Notes: generated from the letters alone by a model not told the origin. A DNA stretch of 24,480 nt from JAFEDN01 sp963697455 (GCA_963697455.1 CAVOOI010000041.1:1-24480); one strand, 5' to 3'. Positions 16,301 through 23,984 are shown, numbered from the stretch's first letter. Translations and numbers: made by a program.

Positions 16301-18052
16301 AAAACTAAATTAAGTAACCACGAAATAACCGCATCTCCTGCTCCTACATCCAGTGACGATCTTAGCGGCAATCATCAACCGCTGCTATCAAGGACATTAG
16401 AGCAAGTAATCCTTTTACGGCGTCCGGTTGCGGAAGTCAAAGAGAATAAATATGCAACAGAACAAAAAATCAATATTCAGGAACTGGAATCGAAAATAGA
16501 GAAGGGCCTTACTCACTTCCAAAGCGCTATTCAGAATGCAATTAGGCAGCGTATGAAAGCGCACCACATTACTCGAAAGCCGGATAATTTTTTCCCTTAT
16601 GAATTTTTGAAGTCGGCCCTTAAATTCAGGTCGATCATTAAAATTCACAGTGGCTGCACTATTTATGGGGTAGGTGGATTAATCGTCAATTTATTTGAAC
16701 CCCCAGACATTGCCGAACAGGAGTTTAATCCCTTTGATATGGATTTCATCGCAACTATAAATGATGTTACCTTAATCAATATCGCGAAAGAAAAAGGTTG
16801 GCCGCATGAAATTAACAGATTTTTAGAAATCACCACTTTTAAATTTTATTTTGAAGGGATTAATATCGATATAGTGTGCTGGCCTAACTTCGATCCATTG
16901 GTAGATCGTGATTCGCGAGACGTTAATATTAATAGCGTCTACCTGGATATGGATGAAAAGGAGGGGTATCCTTATCTTATTGCCGATGAGAGCCTTGTAT
17001 TCTCACTGATCGATGCCCAATTATTAGGGGTGAAGCAGCCGGGGTTCATTAAAGCCTGCCCAGGGTATTTTAAAGACGTGCCCATTGGCGAGATTATTCC
17101 TCAATGGAAGCGACTGCGCCAGGGAGTAGAAACGGTTGATTTGTTGGCTTTGGAGCATACATTGAAAAACCTAACCGCTGATCCGATCAGAGCGTTACGT
17201 CTGGCCATGATGCTAAGAAAACGCCTAATCCAATTTAATCATTTCGACCCTGCTTTACAAGCGTGTTTTATCAACCCTCAGCAAAATCCCTTCTTGCCGG
17301 AGATTATAAAAAATCATGTCCGCGAAAAAAAAATTTATTTTTCTTTTCTTTTTGATAAAAATCTCAAGTATGTAATTAAAAAAGCCGCTCAATCCTTAGA
17401 TAGGACGGCCGCTACCTCTAATAAATCTTACTACCAGAAATTACTAAAGATTTCTTCCAGAATGATGCCGTGGTGTTTTCAAGATCCCAGTTTTCTCCAT
17501 ATATTCACCCTGCCTTTAAAAATAAGGGTAACGAAGCCGAGATATCCCGAAAATATAGATATTGCCTGTCAAAGATTGTTTGCGGAAGAATCCTCTCAGA
17601 CACCGGTATACGCTCTGCTGCTGAAAGACTTAATTAAGCTGCATATTTCAGTCGATAATCAAAAGTTATCAACCCGGTTAATGCCTTGGGTATTAGCATT
17701 AGTATTAACTATTAATGGTAAAGTTCTAGGAGAAGGTAATCTGAAAGTGGATGTGCTGATGAAGGATATTGCAGCTGTTGTCCAGCACATTCCTGCCTTG
17801 AATCAATTATATTCAGGCGGAAGAAGCCGTTCGTCGATCAGGGGATATTTAACCCGATTTGTAATTGCGCTTAAACGAGATGCTAGCCTTTTGAGGATGG
17901 AAAAAAAAGAAAACTCTGTCTTACCACTTGAATCTAAAATAATAGTGTCGACTAATAGCTCTTCATTATTGGGGCAACATTCTGATAAGAGAAGTTCGTT
18001 TCGCACCTCTCTAGTTTATAGACCTATTGTACCCTGCCCGCTCATCACCTAG
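13352..18052 (+). CDS. Giant modular protein: TPR-like helices, LRRs and C-terminal poly(A)-polymerase/CCA-type nucleotidyltransferase domain
   Basis: It has 1566 residues with no signal peptide. Residues ~85-560 are helical, with TPR-like pairs (AEYDLAHYFLAHGKYEWALI; NIGHCYFQLEDYIQAYF). A lysine-rich linker (KKKKNKNKKNRKK) lies near 598-612 and a proline-rich stretch near 690-740. LRRs fall around 800-900 (DKLNLNNTGLSNHEIAVLA; RITYLDLSGNRL). From ~1090 the class II nucleotidyltransferase head appears. It has YGVGG (1105-1109), the catalytic pair FDMDF (Asp1129, Asp1131) and INIDIV with Asp1173 as possible third acid. S-R-D (1188-1190) in SRDVNINSVYLD matches the RRDFTINALAYD motif of CCA enzymes, and DPIRALR (1277-1283) the neck motif. 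Housekeeping enzymes of this family are about 400 residues and add CCA or A to RNA 3' ends; here the domain is an appendage, so the target may be host or foreign RNA. That role is inference. The C-terminal ~280 residues are unassigned. Confidence 0.75.
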   Translation: MKKELNSSSSDAKSTPEHSVVNQEEDQRGFYVLPSNPAYLNKSGNEEKLNPYFIDIYFYNPSSSRLDSQTLKIKIEKIKLLYSSQSQDLEIFSAEYDLAHYFLAHGKYEWALIVFYRLIILMDKFSWKFTQKSEPLIIFNIMSAVLNANIGHCYFQLEDYIQAYFPYFRCFTILSTCFPVRIHEIKYIISKSEFCLSMFFNEGIQDLKDAKEAAKHQFEEEKFYEQERFKKTLKGRKNTSDFIKQVLRTNIAFTFLSKLLTNFHKESSYIGIDNDFLKELLMAEFILLSHFDSSPTSTSDQIDECIEHIEKIFWNISPFDQQASNMFKICFYQIKLASLKLKKPQIKEKVDYFYNNLQKYYYLNFLENLSSSYLEINFLETSEIKRFLKLSYSSSIPVSQWGFSLHPLIEVVKLTVEEKKQVTTLINEFSKLKVNYSSASEPEIVLFDLYIYCLKLFLHAPLTLKKESEAIIEQITLLQNQYDCNAIPSHRHLIPQMSVCVLLWTASHHLFYKNFSQSIIYYDKFLELIENPSILTAFQGNILLLEAKALAMVNRDITLKLVKITNEISAEFKQDFNSNQEEKTVSIVDSDHSSIPKTNKKKKNKNKKNRKKIDRTIEDKSINAPIPARHDPIQERIDNITIAHDQMLKQVGIEINAPVGENPALVVYCKKSTSIDNMIFAYAGEYPSPMPSLMPAVNSADIIPAPEFPEFIPSMEYNPPIEYNKYSLVDQLPVDSSLHSFKLDNQSSLIPVYVNPVQLLRDSQYVDYICLTYPEITRFLLLLPTQIKVRKINELAFNTQLETTIISELIHFLDKQRIEVDKLNLNNTGLSNHEIAVLASLTSSCNINRITYLDLSGNRLINNSELQVSLRKILENCPLLINVCIDSESVPDNIFDLRTQLTKNADAFSQTVKYLIVNNQAEQLKSLFQDSLVLKSLDSFMGEFYDYAINTNSLLCLNVLLNISTIQHHPRPISWLEEKIQEHKTKLSNHEITASPAPTSSDDLSGNHQPLLSRTLEQVILLRRPVAEVKENKYATEQKINIQELESKIEKGLTHFQSAIQNAIRQRMKAHHITRKPDNFFPYEFLKSALKFRSIIKIHSGCTIYGVGGLIVNLFEPPDIAEQEFNPFDMDFIATINDVTLINIAKEKGWPHEINRFLEITTFKFYFEGINIDIVCWPNFDPLVDRDSRDVNINSVYLDMDEKEGYPYLIADESLVFSLIDAQLLGVKQPGFIKACPGYFKDVPIGEIIPQWKRLRQGVETVDLLALEHTLKNLTADPIRALRLAMMLRKRLIQFNHFDPALQACFINPQQNPFLPEIIKNHVREKKIYFSFLFDKNLKYVIKKAAQSLDRTAATSNKSYYQKLLKISSRMMPWCFQDPSFLHIFTLPLKIRVTKPRYPENIDIACQRLFAEESSQTPVYALLLKDLIKLHISVDNQKLSTRLMPWVLALVLTINGKVLGEGNLKVDVLMKDIAAVVQHIPALNQLYSGGRSRSSIRGYLTRFVIALKRDASLLRMEKKENSVLPLESKIIVSTNSSSLLGQHSDKRSSFRTSLVYRPIVPCPLIT

Positions 18053-18115
18053 TCTACGGCCTAGAAAAAATGATGTAACTTCAACCACTATTCGAAACAT
18101 CCACTTGTGTACAAT

Positions 18116-18190
18116 TGGGGTCAGGCTTGGCATATTGCCGCTTTTTTCAAAAAATAGAACAAAAGTGTCAATATGCCAAGCCTGACCCCA
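18116..18190. repeat. REP-like hairpin element, copy 1
   Basis: TGGGGTCAGGCTTGGCATAT + TG (18116-18137) is the exact reverse complement of 18169-18190: a perfect 22-bp inverted repeat around a 31-base loop that contains CTTTTTTCAAAAAATAG. A second copy in the opposite orientation is at 21689-21756. It resembles REP/RAYT-mobilised palindromes of gammaproteobacteria, but no RAYT transposase is in the window. It fills the gap between two convergent genes (stops at 18052 and 18194) and may end transcription in both directions. Confidence 0.8.
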
Positions 18191-18193
18191 TCG

Positions 18194-20008
18194 CTAAAAA
18201 TTTTTATATAGCTCATTTAGAAAATCGACGTCAACAGTAGGCAGTTTTCCAGGACCATTAAAACGAGCTGAATGGCGGGTACGGTTATGCCTAAACCAAG
18301 TGTCAAAGATGTAAAAAGTCGGGGCAGACAATCCTTTAGGTTGCCGAACATAAAAACCTTGAGTCGATGCTGGACATTCATCGATATTTTTTCCTTTTAA
18401 TTTAACCAGAATATTCTGGTTGCTGATTTTTTCTTGAGAATATTTAAATCCTGGACCTTCCCCCCAATTTAATTTCGGATCTTCATATATTTGCATTAAT
18501 GGACGAAAATTCCCCATTTTCATCTTTATATATTCCGTGACGAATATAAAAATATATTTGTTATAATTCTCTGTTCTCACCCGCTTGATACTTGGGGATT
18601 CACTATTACCGAATACGCCAAAATCAAAAATTAACTTTTCTTCAGAAAATTTCGATTCACCTTTAATTTCAATTGATTTTGATAAATTGGTTTGACTTTT
18701 TAATTTGATATAAGTTAATATTTTTTTTATTTTATTTTCTGATGGCTGGAAGAATGTTCTCCCAGGAAAAATACTTTTCACTTCTTCTTTATAAATCGAA
18801 ATATGCTTGGGAAGACTTACTTCTACTTTAGGCCTCAGAGCGTTAATTAATAATGCTATTTCGTTTTTTGATGCGATAACTTGATCCCAGTTAGCTACTC
18901 TAATTAAGTAATTTTCTTCTTGGATAGGTTGATATCCATATCGTTCTAAAACGGTTATTAATGAAGAAAACATCGATTTGTCAATTCCTTTAGTATCCAG
19001 AATTAACTCAGGCTTTTCTTTTATAAATTGCTGTTCTTCTTCAGAATAATAGAGCTTCCATCGTTCTGGAATTTCCGACTGGATAAAGGCTTTATTTAAA
19101 AAATTCAAATGCAAGTTTACCGGAGCCAAATGGTTATGCGCAGCTAGCAGATGTAATTTTAGAGACTCTGCCATATCGTCTATGATATTTTTTGAAGGCT
19201 TTTCTGAAAATTTTGGCATTGATATTATTTCCAAGCAAAGGTTTTTTTTGGAAGCATTCATCATGATCAATACCGTAGAATCAAACCGTCGAATCACATT
19301 AGCGATAATCCGCAAAGTGAGTTCATTGCATAATTGCAATTTAGGCCCATTTACCAAGAACAATAAATTATGTTTCATTTTCAATGAAAACTGCATAACC
19401 AACAAATCTTCACAAATAAAATTGATAATTCCACCTTTAATGGCTTTGCTAAGGCCATGAGAAATATTTATGACATTCTGGCTACTATATGAAAAAGTAT
19501 CTAGTGATTTATTGGTATGATAGAAAAAAGACCATAACATAGGAAATATTGATTGAAAAACATATTGGCATCCCCCAGTAATATTTATATTAAATGGAAG
19601 TAAAATCCCATAGAAAATACTGCTTGGAATAGCCATAAGTGACCAGTTTTTTTCTTCAGATGCTTGTAATTTGGTAATTTTTTCAATAGCAGCCTCTTGA
19701 GTCAACTGGGGGTTAATAGGATATTCGATGAAAAATTCTTTCTGATAATTGCTTGCGATCGCCTCAAAAGGCGACAAGAAATTATGATATAACCATAGCA
19801 TGACATTATTAATTATAATGAATAACAAAAAATAATTAGTAAAGGAATCGGTTTCATCAAGGTATTGTTGGACTTCAAATAATAAACGATTAAAAATAAA
19901 GCCAGCGGTTAAATCAAAAAAACCAATTTTAGGAATTTCTGATTTTAAAAAACCGCTATATAATTCTAATCGCTTTGTTAAAGAAGCTTTATTTAATTCT
20001 TTAGTCAT
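18194..20008 (-). CDS. Orphan 604-residue membrane-associated protein, unknown function
   Basis: No family is recognised. There is a charged N-terminus, then hydrophobic segments at ~29-46, ~58-78 (YFLLFIIINNVMLWLYHNFL) and ~122-162 (a hairpin-like pair, IFYGILLPF and FQSIFPMLWSFFY). A long soluble part of about 430 residues with mixed alpha/beta character follows. The C-terminus has a distinctive block, GFYVRQPKGLSAPTFYIFDT then WFRHNRTRHSARFNGPG, which would be a good search seed. There is no signal peptide and no clear Shine-Dalgarno at the ATG (20008). The stop codon is 3 bp from the REP-like hairpin. It is divergent from the alpha/beta hydrolase gene. Size, AT-rich lysine/isoleucine-heavy composition and lack of relatives resemble effector-type orphans of Legionellales; that is an inference. 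Confidence 0.7.
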   Translation of the reverse strand: MTKELNKASLTKRLELYSGFLKSEIPKIGFFDLTAGFIFNRLLFEVQQYLDETDSFTNYFLLFIIINNVMLWLYHNFLSPFEAIASNYQKEFFIEYPINPQLTQEAAIEKITKLQASEEKNWSLMAIPSSIFYGILLPFNINITGGCQYVFQSIFPMLWSFFYHTNKSLDTFSYSSQNVINISHGLSKAIKGGIINFICEDLLVMQFSLKMKHNLLFLVNGPKLQLCNELTLRIIANVIRRFDSTVLIMMNASKKNLCLEIISMPKFSEKPSKNIIDDMAESLKLHLLAAHNHLAPVNLHLNFLNKAFIQSEIPERWKLYYSEEEQQFIKEKPELILDTKGIDKSMFSSLITVLERYGYQPIQEENYLIRVANWDQVIASKNEIALLINALRPKVEVSLPKHISIYKEEVKSIFPGRTFFQPSENKIKKILTYIKLKSQTNLSKSIEIKGESKFSEEKLIFDFGVFGNSESPSIKRVRTENYNKYIFIFVTEYIKMKMGNFRPLMQIYEDPKLNWGEGPGFKYSQEKISNQNILVKLKGKNIDECPASTQGFYVRQPKGLSAPTFYIFDTWFRHNRTRHSARFNGPGKLPTVDVDFLNELYKNF

Positions 20009-20029
20009 GGAATAACATTAAATCACACG

Positions 20030-20089
20030 TTGACATCACGTGCAAATAAGAGATTATATCTTTCTTTAATCGAGAGTAAGGTATATAAT
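20030..20089 (+). promoter_or_regulatory. Promoter region of the hydrolase-GFA pair
   Basis: TTGACA (20030-20035) is 17 bp from ATTATA (20053-20058), a near-consensus promoter. A second perfect TATAAT (20084-20089) lies downstream without a good -35. TTGACA sits inside the near-palindrome CACGTTGACATCACGTG (20026-20042). Confidence 0.45.
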
Positions 20090-20127
20090 GAGTGAACCTA
20101 AGTATTGCATTGATTTGGAGAAAAAAC

Positions 20128-21012
20128 ATGCTAAGACACAATGATCAATCTACAATTGCTGATGCGGGAGCTATTGACATTGGACCATTTAAGCTTCGCT
20201 ACCGTAAAGAAGGGACAGGCGTTCCTATCATGATTATTGGCAGCTCAATTTATTATCCCCCCACATTCTCACCAGACCTTCGCAAACATTTACAATTCAT
20301 TTTTGTAGACCATAAAGGATTTGTCCTTCCCACCAGCGAGGTTGACAATACCGCTTTTGAATTGAATGTGTTAGTTGATGACGTTGAACGTATACGCCAG
20401 GCCCTTAATTTAAAACGCATGATTGTGTTGGGCCATTCCGGCAACTCTTTTATCGCATTAGAATATGCCAAAAAATATCCTCAGCATGTATCTCATGTGG
20501 TTATGATAGGTATTTCACCCAATTTAAGTCCTGCAAACAAAGCAGCGGCAGAGCAATATTGGCAAGATAGTGTGAGTCCAAAACGCAAAGCCACAATGGA
20601 ACGAAATATGCAGCAATGTTCTGATGAGCAATTAGCTCAATTGCCAGCGGACCAGCGTTTTATGCAGCGATATTTACGCGACACACCTCGCATTTGGTAT
20701 GACTTTGATTTTGTTGAAGCCAAAAAATTGTGGGATGGTGTACAGCTTAATATGCAGATGTTCGATTATGTATGGGGAATTATTTTTCGAGATATTGATA
20801 TCACGCAGGGACTGGACCAACTCGATAAACCCGTATTCCTTGGCCTTGGACGCTATGACTTTTTGGTTGCCCCGCCTAGCGCCTGGGATACTGTGCGCTC
20901 AAAATTTAAAGACTTAACTATACGTGTCTTCGAAAAAAGCGGACATACTCCGCAACTCGAGGAACCGGAGCTTTTTAATCGGGAGTTAATGCAGTGGTTA
21001 GCTTCGCGATAA
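20128..21012 (+). CDS. Alpha/beta hydrolase
   Basis: I start at 20128 because GGAG lies 8-9 bases upstream and the protein then begins near the fold; an in-frame ATG at 20092 would add 12 residues. At 294 residues, it has the oxyanion region VPIMIIGSSIYYPP, the nucleophile elbow GHSGNS with Ser104, an acid in GRYDF (Asp244) and the catalytic His in SGHTPQLEEP (His273). The order and spacing match prolyl-aminopeptidase/haloalkane-dehalogenase-like hydrolases with a helical cap (about 135-215). The substrate is unknown. The GFA-family gene starts 25 bp downstream, so the two probably form an operon, bounded on the right by a CoA-transferase remnant and a REP-like element. Confidence 0.87.
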   Translation: MLRHNDQSTIADAGAIDIGPFKLRYRKEGTGVPIMIIGSSIYYPPTFSPDLRKHLQFIFVDHKGFVLPTSEVDNTAFELNVLVDDVERIRQALNLKRMIVLGHSGNSFIALEYAKKYPQHVSHVVMIGISPNLSPANKAAAEQYWQDSVSPKRKATMERNMQQCSDEQLAQLPADQRFMQRYLRDTPRIWYDFDFVEAKKLWDGVQLNMQMFDYVWGIIFRDIDITQGLDQLDKPVFLGLGRYDFLVAPPSAWDTVRSKFKDLTIRVFEKSGHTPQLEEPELFNRELMQWLASR

Positions 21013-21037
21013 ATTCAGGTATGAGTTAGGAATTCTC

Positions 21038-21559
21038 ATGTTATTGAAAGCTTCTTGCCATTGCCAGGCCGTTAAATTTGAGATTGAATCTCACACACCC
21101 TACCCTTTTTTACGCTGTTTTTGTTCTATCTGTCGAAAAACTGCTGGAGGGGGAGGGTTTGCGATCAACATCATGGGTGTCGCCAACACTTTAAAAGTGA
21201 AAGGTCGGCGTTATATCAGTATTTATCAGGCTATTTTAGGTAAACGTAAAAACGGCAAAGCGATTGTCAGCCAGGGTCAGCGGCATTTTTGTAAAAAATG
21301 CGCTAGTTGTCTTTGGATTTCAGATCCAAGCTGGCCGGAATTGATTCATCCTTTTGCATCCGCTATCGATTCGCCGTTGCCCAAACCACCCGAACACGTT
21401 AATATAATGCTAAAATTTGCCTCCAATTGGGTTGATATTCCCAAGGGTAAGCGGCAATTAAATTATAATGAATACAATGACGAATCTATTGACGATTGGC
21501 ACAAGCGTCATGAAAATGTTGGTGTCAGAGTCGATAAAAAATTTAAAAAACATCTTTAA
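21038..21559 (+). CDS. GFA-family (CENP-V/glutathione-dependent formaldehyde-activating) zinc protein
   Basis: This 173-residue protein carries the zinc-binding cysteines of the GFA/Mss4-like fold: CHC (7, 9), CFCSIC (27, 29, 32) and FCKKCASC (85, 88, 91). In family members, one zinc is structural and another lies at the proposed active site that binds S-hydroxymethyl-glutathione or related thiol adducts. Real substrates of most members are unproven. It is downstream of the alpha/beta hydrolase in the same direction with a 25-bp gap. The C-terminal ~45 residues are highly charged (NEYNDESIDDWHKRHENVG). The gene looks complete and ordinary. Confidence 0.88.
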   Translation: MLLKASCHCQAVKFEIESHTPYPFLRCFCSICRKTAGGGGFAINIMGVANTLKVKGRRYISIYQAILGKRKNGKAIVSQGQRHFCKKCASCLWISDPSWPELIHPFASAIDSPLPKPPEHVNIMLKFASNWVDIPKGKRQLNYNEYNDESIDDWHKRHENVGVRVDKKFKKHL

Positions 21560-21612
21560 TTAATGAAAGGCAGGCAATGCCCTCCATATAATCCACAATC
21601 ATACCCCTCTTT

Positions 21613-21681
21613 TTAGAGATATCCCATTTTTTTTGCCGACTCCAACAAACTATCCTGAAATTGAGGATGGGCTATTTGAAT
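21613..21681 (-). pseudogene. 3' remnant of an acetyl-CoA hydrolase/4-hydroxybutyrate CoA-transferase-like gene
   Basis: On the minus strand 22 codons read IQIAHPQFQDSLLESAKKMG + YL and then stop. This closely resembles the C-terminus of CoA-transferases of the acetyl-CoA hydrolase family (typically ...IAHPDFR..L...A..LGYL). The frame is lost upstream exactly where the REP-like element begins (21689). The remainder of the gene is absent. The match is short and made from memory. Confidence 0.45.
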
Positions 21682-21688
21682 TTAAGAA

Positions 21689-21756
21689 GGGTCAGGCTTG
21701 GCATATTGACACTTTTGTTCTATTTTTTGAAAAAAGCGCCAATATGCCTGACACCA
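21689..21756. repeat. REP-like hairpin element, copy 2 (inverted, partly decayed)
   Basis: The left arm GGGTCAGGCTTGGCATATTG (21689-21708) equals that of copy 1. The loop is the reverse complement of copy 1's loop apart from its edge bases, so the two copies lie in opposite orientation. The right arm reads CAATATGCCTGACACC, having lost AAGCC. The two copies bracket the 604-residue gene, the hydrolase and the GFA gene. Confidence 0.75.
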
Positions 21757-21821
21757 CCAATAATTGTTAACTCCTAAACCTTAAGTTTTGATTAAGAAAA
21801 GACTGAAATATTGAAAAAAAA

Positions 21822-21986
21822 ATGAATATCCTGGCTAAAAAGTACAGGAATTCCCGCCTCTTCCTGGTGAGGAATACCAACCAAGAAACAATTTTCACTT
21901 CAGCGGGAGTCGCCGTGAAAAATACTATTCAGGGACGAGTGACTTGTGTTACAATAAGTCTTGCAATTTTCAGAATCAAAATATAG
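21822..21986 (+). CDS. Short ORF (54 codons) upstream of the LRR pseudogene, doubtful
   Basis: The frame runs from ATG 21822 (MNILAKKYRNSRLFLVRNTN...) to TAG at 21984-21986, ending 5 bases before the LRR pseudogene start. There is no ribosome site and no recognised family. A 7-bp inverted repeat (TTTTCAC 21892-21898, GTGAAAA 21915-21921) lies inside. It may be a remnant or chance. The stretch 21757-21991 otherwise shows nothing beyond the TTGCAATTT box at 21961. Confidence 0.15.
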   Translation: MNILAKKYRNSRLFLVRNTNQETIFTSAGVAVKNTIQGRVTCVTISLAIFRIKI

Positions 21987-21991
21987 AAGAA

Positions 21992-23530
21992 ATGAATATG
22001 AAATATAATACCACAGAAGATAAACATTTAAAGGGCAGTGAAACATTAACCCGCTTGATGGCATTAGCAGAAGAAAAACAAAAAAAATCATTATCGGATG
22101 CAGATTACCAAAAGCTGATAGATGCATTGAGTTCGGAAACAGATACTACGAATGAAATATTGAGCCTTCTCGAGGGAGTTACACATCTTAACCTTCGTGA
22201 GAAATTGATTGAATCGTTTAGAAACCCGCCGCTTTTGAAAAGGAAAATAGATAGGTTATCCCATGTATTTCAGAAAAATAATTCAGTCATCATACTAGAT
22301 TTAAGTAATAACAAGTTTTGCTTTAGGGGCGCATTTCCAGACATTCTTCTTAGCTTGAAAAATTTCATGAATGTATTGCAGCAGGACAGTTGCTCAATAC
22401 AGGCACTAATACTGTCCGATTGTGGTCTAGATGATATTAGCGTGTTTTCCTAGTCAACAGAAAAAAAATCAAAACTCAAATTACTGGATATACGCAATCA
22501 TTCTCTTAATGGTGATAACATTCCGCAATTGCTCATCCAATATCCTTATTTGGAAACGTTACATATTGAGAATGACCAAAGCGGGGAGATAACATCTGAG
22601 TTGCACTGTGGTGAAAAATTCGTTAATGATTTTTTAAAATTTTTGGAAGCTAATAAGACTTTGAAATCAATTTCTCTTGGGTATCTTTTAAACAGCACAG
22701 AGGAGTTTTTCCCTCTTAGAAAATTTACCCAACGATTAATTAAAGTTATCGAAAATAACATTTCTCTTAATTTTATTGAATATAAAACACTCCTAAATGA
22801 TGGTGGATCTGATAACCCAAGACTACAACAACTTTTACAAAGAAATCGATATATCCCAAGCACTAATTCAATCGGAAGCAGGCAACTTGCAGATGCGCTG
22901 GAGGAAATGCCTGCGGTGCTTCACTCAATGATATCTCAATATCACGGCAGTTTTTTCTTTGCTAAAACTCGACTTCCCGAAAATCCCATTATTACCGCAT
23001 TAGAAACTTATCATCTTAAGAATAAAGATAAAAAAAGCGACTTTTACAATAAGGGGCTAATAGCCAAAATAGCAGAAATTGCTGAGCGCCATAGTGACAA
23101 CGTTCCAGCATTATTAGATGCCATTAAGTATTTACAAAAAAAAGACAATCTCGTTGTTTTGAAATTAAATTCTCAGATATTTCAAAAGGAGTCTGAAAAT
23201 TATATCAATGCGTTGCAAATTTTACTTAAATATTTAGTTCAGTTTGCACCATTAATAGTTTAGTTAATATTGTAAAAGATTCTAAGGTGTACATAACGAC
23301 TTGAAGACGGCTTGGGGTTCCAAGTCATTATAAAAGCAATTGCTCAACGATTGATCGAGAATGGCTATCCCTTAATAGATAACAAGGGTTTTGAATGCAA
23401 TGCGGATAAGGCAATCCAACGTCAGGGCAGCGGGTTATTTTTGACCATGACACTAGAAACTTATAAGAAATTATCTCTGCGAGGATATATTGTTGAATCT
23501 GATGTTATTACCGTTGCTGCAAGGAACTAA
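21992..23530 (+). pseudogene. Decayed paralogue of the LRR protein gene at 11565-13139
   Basis: The translation matches the intact paralogue along nearly its whole length: SETLTRLMALAEEKQKKSLS, NNSVIILDLSNNK, SIQALILSDCGLDDISVF, then after a stop STEKKSKLKLLDIRNHSLN and onward to YKKLSLRGYIVES. There are three lesions. A TAG at 22451-22453 replaces a Gln codon (Gln147 of the intact copy). A one-base loss near 23253, in the FAPINS equivalent, shifts the frame to one reading INSLVNIVKDSKVYITT. A one-base change near 23303 returns to the first frame (EDGLGFQVIIKAIAQRL). The natural C-terminus is YIVESDVITVAARN, unlike the extended tail of the other copy. It is oriented opposite to the intact copy, with the giant gene between them. 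The fragments are unlikely to be functional. Confidence 0.85.
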
Positions 23531-23560
23531 GAATTAACCATATCATTATCCACAAATTAA

Positions 23561-23955
23561 TTATAGGGTTTTATTTGCCTGTAACAGGTTAATTTTTTCT
23601 TCTTCTGACTCTACTGCAATAGTAATTCCTTGAGCTGATAATAAATTCTGAATCCTGGGAAGCAGTGTACCTATCCTTCGGTGCAGATTAGGAGAAATTC
23701 ATTGTCTGTGGTTCTGTTAGAAGAGGTTGCAGGTTTTCTTCTGTGATGGAAGTGTTAATTGCAGATTGAGGTTTATTATTTCCTTCATAAGAGTCCAATA
23801 TTATTATTTTTTTAAAACTTTCTACAACTCGCTTGGTCACCTCATAATCTGGGGAATTTGAGTAACAACATGAACATATAAAGGATAATAATCCATATGG
23901 AATATAAGCTTTTGAGTAAGGGCTCATAGCGAATCGTAACTGGCAAATTCATCCC
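23561..23955 (-). pseudogene. Small gene remnant in shifted frames, unknown
   Basis: Three minus-strand frames chain together. MNLPVTIRYEPLLKSLYSIW with a hydrophobic run ends at 23842. SPDYEVTKRVVESFKKIIIL to TEPQTMNFS ends at 23688. ISPNLHRRIGTLLPRIQNLL to QANKTL ends at 23561. The last two overlap at 23688-23701, and a single-base indel there would join them into a sensible ...NFSPNLHRRIG... reading. No family is recognised. It is either a broken small gene or two small ORFs. The stretch 23531-23990 holds nothing else that I can support. Confidence 0.3.
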
Positions 23956-23984
23956 TACTAATTATGGCCTTTCTAAGGGCTGGA

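Noticed and set aside
21560..21991. Possible tRNA, riboswitch or CRISPR in the long gap
   Set aside because: No cloverleaf, conserved loop motif or repeat-spacer pattern; the gap is explained by a CoA-transferase remnant, a REP-like element and a doubtful short frame.
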